64,000 nucleotides of DNA from Hortaea werneckii. Lineage: Eukaryota > Ascomycota > Dothideomycetes > Mycosphaerellales > Teratosphaeriaceae. Below the pieces are notes generated by a model, which saw nothing but the letters and a program-made list of their open reading frames with translations, was not told the origin of the DNA and did no database searches. Below, one piece after another: positions 57,664-64,000 of the stretch. The translations under genes and the position numbers were made by a program. Within the stretch, counting starts at the first letter, position 1, and every line of letters starts with the position of its first letter. The stretch lies in assembly GCA_037044905.1 (NCBI GenBank), contig JBAOKB010000166.1:1-64000 (forward strand), given 5' to 3'.

Positions 57664-58045
57664 ACCAACAGCCTCTACTGCGATAGACATGCCAAAATTC
57701 CAGGCAATGGCCTCGTGTCCTACATCAGAATTGTCGATTGAAGCCGGAATGTCTGCTGCTCTCATTTCTTCACCATAGTTATTGAGGCCAAGCTACGCCG
57801 ATGACCAGTCCAAGCAAGCGTGGCAAACGTAAACTCATGGGAAAGGAGTCGCAAGGGGCGGATAGCGAGCATGCGGCTGAGGAAGAAGGCATATAGAAAG
57901 GGCACTAGGCAGCTTGTGCAACTGCGAAATAAAAAGTAATGAGCTAGGAAGTACATGAAGTAATCAATAAGCAATGAAACTTGAAATCTCTCCTGTGGGT
58001 CCCTAGTCCCTGCCGATACAAGACTTCATAACGATTGTAGGCGCC

Positions 58046-58210
58046 ATCGACGATTATAGACGCTCGCAGGCAAGACAGGCGGGCACAGGTAATCGACGAT
58101 TACAGACGCTCGCCCGCAGGCGAGAAAGGCGGTTGCAGACAAATGTAGACGATTATAACGCTCGCAGGCAAGGAAGCCGGGTTCAGGCGATCTGTATGGA
58201 CGATTATGGG
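58046..58210. repeat. Imperfect tandem repeat, about 3.3 units of 46-52 bp
   Basis: Units begin at about 58046, 58092, 58143 and 58195 (partial). Shared pieces are GACGATTATAGACGCTCGC, CGCAGGC and AGGCGGG-like G-rich ends, with small indels and substitutions. Confidence 0.8.
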
Positions 58211-58527
58211 CGACGATTGGGAATCATAGTAGTTTTTCTACCTGTATTGGAATAGAAGTGCATGTGATAAAAGCTTTCCGTACTTAGTAGAATGTCATCG
58301 CTTCCTGAAGGTCATTCATTTTCCGTGACCGTTCCTCCGCTTTCCCTCGGATGCCCAATTTACATCAAGAAAAATGGAAGATCACTTGCTCCTTGCCGTC
58401 CCAATGATGTACCGCCTGGTCGATTCTTTCACAGCCTCATCCGTCCTAGTTGGGGAACGCGCAGCGCAGTAGAGTTGGAACTCCATACAAGAATCTTCTG
58501 ACTAGCAATCCCGCTGTATATCCACAA

Positions 58528-58617
58528 TCTCCGTTAGATTATTGGCTCTTTATGCTACTACATTGTACTTTCGGTTAAAAACACACGATCTATAGCAATG
58601 AGATGCAATGGACTCCA
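58528..58617 (-). repeat. Dispersed repeat, copy C
   Basis: Plus strand reads CAATCTCCGT, GCTACTACATTGTACTTTCG, then GATCTATAGCAATGAGATGC. It is the reverse orientation of the core in A and B and is tandem with copy D. Confidence 0.75.
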
Positions 58618-58621
58618 TATC

Positions 58622-58712
58622 ACCAATCTCCGTAGGATTTGTAGCTCTCTACGCTACTATATTGTACCTTCGGTTAACAATACTCGATCTATAGCAACGA
58701 GATGTAATGGAT
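58622..58712 (-). repeat. Dispersed repeat, copy D
   Basis: Plus strand reads CAATCTCCGTAGGATTTG, CGCTACTATATTGTACCTTC, GGTTAAC, then ATCTATAGCAACGAGATG. It adjoins copy C with a period of about 95 bp and is closest to copy A in the CTACTATATTG/TTCGGTTAAC core. Confidence 0.8.
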
Positions 58713-58824
58713 CATTGGGCGGTATCCTGCCCTCGGACCTTCATTGTTTCAGGTCAGTCTAGGCAGACATCTAGCCCAGACATCAAAACCTTGCCATGCA
58801 AGTTCGTGGAAAGGACTCTCCGGC

Positions 58825-59270
58825 CTATACATGCAGAGCCTCGGCAAAAATGTAATATAGCTCCTTTGCCTCGATCCCACTTTGGCCTTGATTCGGCTTG
58901 AAGTAACCCGCAAAGACATACTCGTTGGGGCCCATATTGTGGAGATATGGTTCAAGACGTCGCACATAGCGCATGTTCCACAGCATGAGATCCCCGACTA
59001 TGGCGCTCTCGCCAATGGTAAAGAGCTGGTGCGGTAGGGGAGGCCCATAAAGTGCCTTCTGCTCATCGATGAATGTCGTGCGAAAGCAGCCGTTTGTTTT
59101 AGCTTCTTCCTCGCTTGAAACACGGCGCTGTTGGTATTGCGACGTATCTTGTCCTTCTGGAACTGCTCGTAGGATAGTTTGTCACGTCGGACCATCTCTT
59201 TGCGGGTGCTTGCATTCTGCGGATGCGACCCTTCGGTCTTACGCCTCTTGAGCGCAGATTGGTTAGACAT
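58825..59270 (-). CDS. Small protein divergent from the H3-like gene; function unknown
   Basis: ATG 59270 opens MSNQSALKRRKTEGSHPQNA, a basic, NLS-like start. The frame in the 3' half is different and long open: KALYGPPLPHQLFTIGESA, DLMLWNMRYVRRLEPYLHN, EYVFAGYFKPNQGQSGIEAK, ending EALHV and TAG at 58827-58825. A 65-bp intron (59123-59059; GTGTTT donor, GAGCAG acceptor) joins the two in phase for a 126-residue protein. The donor is not ideal, so a frameshift or another intron is possible. It lies head-to-head with the histone-like gene, 355 bp away. It is not histone H4: none of the H4 blocks is present. Function unknown. Confidence 0.5.
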
Positions 59271-59625
59271 AGTGACCGTGTTCTCCTTCCGCAGCAACGT
59301 TTAAAGCAGTTGACAATTCTCAATCGAGCAAGTATCCCAGAAGTAGTCTGTATCCTACTAATCGAAGAAAATCTCAAGAAATTTTTCGGCATGTGAATGT
59401 GCACATTCACGTGTGAATCTGAAAAGTGAAGCTTCATTCCCCCCAATCACAGTCTTCACTTTGGACCTTTACTTCATCATTCACTTTCATGAGGACTGCG
59501 TCCACTGGCTTGCCTGTTGTCATATAAGACATTTTCTCTGACATCTCATACTCTCCGAACTCCTCTGACAACGATATTCCAAAGTCTGTCTAATACACTT
59601 CGGCGGTAACCTTCAACACTTGACA
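59271..59625. promoter_or_regulatory. Divergent promoter of the H3-like gene pair
   Basis: 355 bp between two divergent start codons. It contains a perfect 18-bp palindrome, GTGAATGTGCACATTCAC (59395-59412), overlapping a CACGTG E-box (59410-59415). Further GTGAAT/ATTCAC half-sites lie at 59415-59420 and 59479-59484. These could be operator sites for a dimeric regulator; this is inference from symmetry and spacing. Confidence 0.6.
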
Positions 59626-60175
59626 ATGGCTGGAAGAGTTGTCAAGAGCAAACGAGCGAGAGTCATATTCGGGCCAGTGACACGCCCACCGCCAAAGAAG
59701 GAACTTGGTATTGCACACAGAAAACATCAACGAGCCAGTGTCTCTATGACCAACGATCGGAGGAAACGTCTTTACAAATCAGGTGGTAAGTCTAAGAATG
59801 GGAAGGTATTTGCGTTCAGGCCGATCTGACCATCTCGCAGCGGGCGGACTTAGGAAGAGCAAGAGATACCAGAAGCCAACAGACGACTCGGTATCTGAGC
59901 TTGCTTTCCAGCACCGCATTAGGGAGGTAGTAGAAGGCTTTCTGAACGATGTTCGATTCCAAGATTATCCTATGGGTGCTTTGCAAGAAGCTGCAGAAGC
60001 ATACATGGAACGTATCTTCGACTGTACGTAAACTCCTCCTCCCCGATAGCACTTCTTAACGCTAACTTGAACAGCTGTCAAACGCACTGCTCGACACGCA
60101 AACCATCTCAAGATCCAGAAGAAGGATATTGTAGTTCTTTTCGATTTCCTGCGAAGCTGGGGCGTGATGCGGTAG
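59626..60175 (+). CDS. Divergent histone H3-like protein
   Basis: Exons 59626-59785, 59841-60023 and 60075-60175; introns of 55 and 51 bp with CTGAC and CTAAC branch sites; 147 residues. From about residue 55 the protein follows histone H3 without gaps. LRKSKRYQKPT aligns with the alpha-N helix LREIRRYQKST. LAFQHRIREVVEGFLNDVRF aligns with [35 protein letters not shown] with ALQEASEAYLVSLFE, and HANHLKIQKKDI with HAKRVTIQSKDI. The Lys-56 equivalent is kept and Lys-79 is lost. Loop 1 has no insertion, unlike CENP-A. The tail (MAGRVVKSKRARVIFG) is basic but lacks the ARTKQTARKS and ARKSAP sites. The C-terminus is replaced by FDFLRSWGVMR. Likely a nucleosomal variant or an H3-derived DNA-binding protein; the fold is confident, the role unknown. 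Confidence 0.82.
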
Positions 60176-60982
60176 GAATTCTTCGGATCAAGCCTTGAAA
60201 GCGACCTGGATGGCAGAAGGGTACATTTGGGGGCATTATAGGAATGAAGGCATTGAGGTGGGTGGCTCGACAATCATCATCTGCTTGGCAAGTTGGCTAG
60301 CCTCATGAGTTTTACGACTTGTAAAAGTATTATAGCGACGGTATCATGGAGACAGTGTTATAGCGACCAATTGGGACGATTATGATGATGGTAACGTTGT
60401 GACCATTGTGACCATTGTGACGATTATGACGACTGAAACGTTGTGACCATTGTGACCATTGTGACGATTATGACGATTAGACCAGCGTGAACTACTGCGT
60501 AACGCGATGTATGTATCATCCTCTATGCAGAATCGCAGGTCACTGCGGTGAATGGATGTCTATAATACAATAACGACCAGCTGCCCAATTCCTCGAATTA
60601 CTACTCCATCGTCTGAGATGGATTCCATCTCTCGCTCCTCTCACATGCTCAGCATCCATGTGACTGATTACGCTGACGACTTGGCGAGAAGCCAATTCCG
60701 TGGAGCCCATCCACCACCGATGCTCCTTGCAGTGCTTTTGGCGATTCAATCTTGGCGTCCTGAAGGCGACAGATTGGACTGCTCCGATGTCTCTGGCGGC
60801 GGGAGTGATGGCGTGATTTAATGGGAGTCCTCTGCTGCTGTGAAGGTCGTTGGTTGTTCAGACTGCTCGTATTCCTAGTTGGAAGGAAGGATGGCCAGGT
60901 GTCGGCCACTATCGCTAAGCGTCGATTCATTCAAAACGTCCGGTTGGAGCCGGCCAATTCAGCTCCAACTACCCAATGCCCC
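60176..60982. other. Gene-poor stretch with a 44-bp tandem repeat
   Basis: Contains the tandem repeat at 60393-60478. An 89-codon ATG frame at 60552-60821 (MDVYNTITTSCPIP) has no recognisable feature; I leave it uncalled. Confidence 0.4.
60393..60478. repeat. Tandem repeat, two 44-bp units
   Basis: AACGTTGTGACCATTGTGAC opens each unit, followed by CATTGTGACGATTATGACGA. Within each unit TTGTGACCA is itself repeated. The two units are almost identical, so the duplication is recent. Confidence 0.9.
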
Positions 60983-61540
60983 TCAAGTCTTCGGCTTTCT
61001 GAGGGACAACGATCGCAATCTCATGGTGAGAGGGCCGCTCATGGAAGTAGGTCGTTGTCCTCGCTCTGACGAAGAGGAGTTCCTGCTGGCTAGGCTTTCG
61101 CTGCTCGCGCTGCTGGCAGACGAAGATCGGGCTCTCGTTTCGGCTAAGACATCGTCTAAATTGGCATTGGCCTGGGAGCGAGGCACAAAGGAGTTGTCAA
61201 GAATCTCGACGAACTTCGATTCCGTCATGTTGATCGATCGATTGAATTCTGTGCAAAGGGGTAATAGGATGCACACAAGGCCAGCGAGGTCAGGCCTGAT
61301 ATTGTCAACGATCAAGTTGCGTGGGTGAGGAATGGGAAACAGCAGTGGGTGGCGTAAAAGAGTAGAGGAAAACAGCGAGGCAAACAGTAATAATGCCCAA
61401 AAACAAGCCATGCAAACGCAAGCTGCCACGCGCGCCTTGACCTGTGATCTGCAGGGTCTGCTCGTCAGGGTCGGCGCCGCGCACACTGCCCCGTTTTCCG
61501 TATGCGGTCTGCTGGTGTCACGGCGGCGGAGCCTGGACAT
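60983..61540 (-). CDS. Possible small Ser-rich membrane protein
   Basis: Open frame of 185 codons from ATG 61540 (MSRLRRRDTSRPHT). One strong hydrophobic segment is visible (ACFWALLLFASLFSSTLL) and a second weaker one (LAGLVCILLPLC). After these comes a hydrophilic C-terminal half with a serine-rich run (RSSSASSASSESLASRNSSS) and a basic end (MRLRSLSLRKPKT). No family recognised. It could encode a type II or hairpin membrane protein with a phosphorylated tail. A competing plus-strand frame overlaps it, but its composition is less protein-like. Low to moderate confidence, since there is no splice or homology support. Confidence 0.4.
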   Translation of the reverse strand: MSRLRRRDTSRPHTENGAVCAAPTLTSRPCRSQVKARVAACVCMACFWALLLFASLFSSTLLRHPLLFPIPHPRNLIVDNIRPDLAGLVCILLPLCTEFNRSINMTESKFVEILDNSFVPRSQANANLDDVLAETRARSSSASSASSESLASRNSSSSERGQRPTSMSGPLTMRLRSLSLRKPKT

Positions 61541-61561
61541 GCCGTCATATCTCCATTTCAC

Positions 61562-64000
61562 GTCTCCATCGTCTCCATTGCTCGCTTAGTCGCATCCACC
61601 ACACCAGTCGACACTAACAGCTAAATGGTAGCGAAACCAGGTCCGCTGCTTCCGTTCGGTTGGTTCGGACGTGATCAATACGCGTACGTAGTCTCGTTTA
61701 GGGCCAACGCGCCGTGAAGCGGTAAACGTTAACGGTTCTGACGAGTGTCAAATGACGTACAGAGGTGCCACCCAAAAACTGCTCACAAGCTTTTTAGAAA
61801 AAGTCGGCCGTGAGATTGCCGGGTACCTGCCGTACAGCGTACAGATTAACCAATCGAAAGCAACGATGTCGGCCTTCCTGCTGTTGGCAATATGCCGGCA
61901 AGGGCATAACCGAACACGCCGAGCTTGCCGAGTCATTGTTTCTGGGTTTACCAGACTTGCTGCCCCGTAAAATCTGGCTGCCTGTAGCTTTCGGTGACAT
62001 GTCGTGCTCTCTTCGCACGCAAAAGCTCGGAGATCGTTCATCCCACGTCCTAGTCTCTGCTGGCCGTGTGACACGATCAAAGGTCTAGACCGGAGCTCTA
62101 TTTGATGACAAGCTTTCATCGCGCCGTGGGTGAGCGCTACAGCTCCGCGTGAGCACAGTTGGACGGTGCCATTGCCTCTTTTCGGCAGGATCACAACAAC
62201 AACGTCGGCATCCTGCGTCACAAATAGTAGCAGGATGTGCTCCATTTATTACGACGATCCCATGACGATCCTCAAGCAGTGCGAGCACACAGTCGCCTGT
62301 CGACCCAAATGGCAGTCTCTGTTAGCTTGGGAATCGATCGACCTTCTCTCGGTAATAGCTCGTGTCATTGCAATGCTTTTGCAGATATGCCATGACAAAA
62401 GGTGGTCCTGACTGCACGCTTTGGTGTGAGATCCTTGGTGAAGGAAATGGTCTGCCTGTATCGCACTGCCAACGGCTCTCCATATTTCCTACTTCCTAGG
62501 AGGTAGGACTTACGCCCTATTTTTGAAGTACCGTCCAACACCTTGTGCCAAGTCTTCGCTGACGCCTTCTAGAAGTACGGCAGCAGTCTGTGCGTTGCGT
62601 TGAAGACTTGGAGGACAGTTTCAACATTTGGCATTCTTCGTTGAACCCTCTTGGGCTTCTTGTGCGTGGATATTGGTCGTTCACGTGGCGCGGCACTTTC
62701 TCCGTGTGTGGCTCACGAGCAACTCTTCGAGGGACCAGATAAGAGACAATATTACCAATGAGTTATCGTGGTCTAGATCAATCTTTCGCCGATGCAGCAT
62801 GCGACATCCTCTTAATGACGACATAGCTCTACTATTGCCAAACTACTGCTGGTTCTTACGATCGGAATCACAACCGACTGTCACGGAAGGCAATATGCGC
62901 AAGAAATACCTCTCGAAGGCTTGCGCTGCAACGGCTTGTCTCCGTGGTCTGCAAGCCGTAAATCTTAACGCGTTCGCTGTTGTCCCAAGATGCCGCAATG
63001 CATCCGGCCTCCCTCCGTCAGTCAATTTGTAGGATGACGAGGGTGCAATGCGAAAGGTTAATGGAATCCCCAGTTTCTGCTCGAGGCAACGTACCGGGCG
63101 CCGTGACTTTCTACCAACTTGCTCAAGTCGAGATAGCAGTGGCTACACATGGATTGAAGATGCCATGCAAGGTCGATAGGCTGCGAAAGTTAAGTCCAAG
63201 GCGTATGTCACTAAATTCCAGAAATTCGCCTAGGGTAAGGTCAAGGTGGCAGTCAGGATTGGCTGTCCGGCTGGACTAGAGGCCAAATCTCGATGGGAGA
63301 GAATGGTACGTCCCTTGCTGGCCGTCTTTGCTCGCAAGGCTTTGCATGCGTGCCCTGGGGTAGCTTCCTCGATTACTGCAGACGCTCCATCCGTACTTGA
63401 ATGCAGATAGGTCCAAGTAGCAGTGTACCTCAATCACGAGGCTTGGAGAACGGAGGCTCCACGAACTCGGGTCGTCTATCTCGTCTTCTATAACGCTCAG
63501 GAGTTCGCATCGATTCCATCTCTGGGCCACGCAGTAAGCCGCCTCACTCAACCCAGATTGTCCGCATCCCTTCCAATCATACCGCAGACTCCTCGAGACC
63601 AGTAAGGCACACCACCACCAGGTCCACCTCATAGACAACACGTGCTTGGGGAACGGCAATAGCATGCGCGTCAGCCCGGCTGCGAACGGCTGAACAGTTC
63701 ACGACTGCGGACAACGCAGGCACGATGGTCCCCTCCCCCTCCCAAGCGGCCGCAGAATGGGTCACCGTATTCAGCTGCTTGCCCGAACTCGCATACATAG
63801 GGCTGGCGAGCAGGTCGTCAGCAGAACCCGACAATTGTCAAATGTACCGAGAGGAATGTAGAGCGGCTTAATACATCAGGTGATCATCTGGAGATGTGTG
63901 ATAGCCTCGTCTTAGATCCAACGAACCTCGCCAACGGATGAAAGGGAAGGTTGGCAGGGCTGTTGGGTTGTTTGTATGAAAGTTTGTGGTGTACTGGCAA
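61562..64000. other. Gene-poor right end of the window
   Basis: 2.4 kb with no supported gene, RNA or strong repeat. Several open frames of 60-165 codons exist on both strands, but they lack an ATG, a recognisable motif or consistent splicing. Confidence 0.45.

Larger units (their letters stand above)
57664..58824. other. Gene-poor stretch with repeats
   Basis: Holds an imperfect tandem repeat (58046-58210) and repeat copies C and D. A 69-codon ATG frame at 58292-58501 has no recognisable feature and I do not call it. Confidence 0.5.

Noticed and set aside
58046..58210. CRISPR-like array
   Set aside because: Units are contiguous and imperfect with no unique spacers, and the sequence is eukaryotic; it is a minisatellite.
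58825..59270. Idea that the divergent partner is histone H4
   Set aside because: None of the H4 tail or fold blocks is present in either frame.
59626..60175. Idea that the H3-like protein is the centromeric CENP-A
   Set aside because: Loop 1 has the H3 length with no CENP-A insertion, and the usual CENP-A blocks are absent; kept as an H3-type variant.
61748..62245. 165-codon minus-strand ORF
   Set aside because: No motif, no splicing, atypical mixed composition; indistinguishable from chance in this region.
63276..63834. Possible two-exon minus-strand gene
   Set aside because: A 61-bp intron joins two frames in phase, but the first begins at TTG with a stop just upstream and no ATG, and neither exon has a recognisable feature.

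Overview
The window is nuclear DNA of a filamentous ascomycete (Pezizomycotina). The evidence is short introns of about 50-150 bp with GTRHGT donors and CTAAC/CTGAC-type branch sites, eukaryotic genes that mostly resolve into one to four exons, and families typical of moulds: the fused CPSase-ATCase, PTH11/rhodopsin-type membrane proteins, DUF7053, Clr2 and a CYA5-like PPR protein. A Dothideomycete is my guess from protein flavour only. All splice sites below were placed by eye using phase and family conservation.

About 1-54.1 kb is a gene-dense housekeeping block with many head-to-head gene pairs sharing 340-530 bp promoters. In order: multifunctional pyrimidine synthase (minus strand, cut by the left edge and damaged there), MFS transporter, UNC-45/She4 myosin chaperone, Prp43 helicase, PRMT5 methyltransferase, GMP synthase, BCP1, Ras1, GMF/Aim7 actin regulator (four exons, the first a single codon), a molybdopterin-binding-domain protein, a seven-helix rhodopsin-domain protein with a GC-AG intron, an amino-acid permease, a SNF2-PHD remodeller divergent from a Clr2 silencing factor, a DUF7053 protein, a Hal4/Sat4-type kinase, a membrane GNAT, a 1300-residue PPR protein, phosphomevalonate kinase, and an intron-containing tRNA-Leu(UAG).

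From about 54.2 kb to the right edge the character changes. There are few convincing genes, a four-copy dispersed repeat, imperfect tandem repeats, an ORF stopped by a single in-frame TAG, and small lineage-specific genes. It looks like an accessory, fast-evolving compartment bordering the core at the tRNA gene.

The most interesting object lies there. At 59626-60175 a three-exon gene encodes a 147-residue protein whose C-terminal 90 residues align along the whole histone H3 fold, while its tail is unrelated to the canonical H3 tail. It is transcribed divergently from another small spliced gene of unknown function. The 355 bp between them hold an 18-bp perfect palindrome and repeated GTGAAT/ATTCAC half-sites, an arrangement that recalls divergent core-histone gene pairs.
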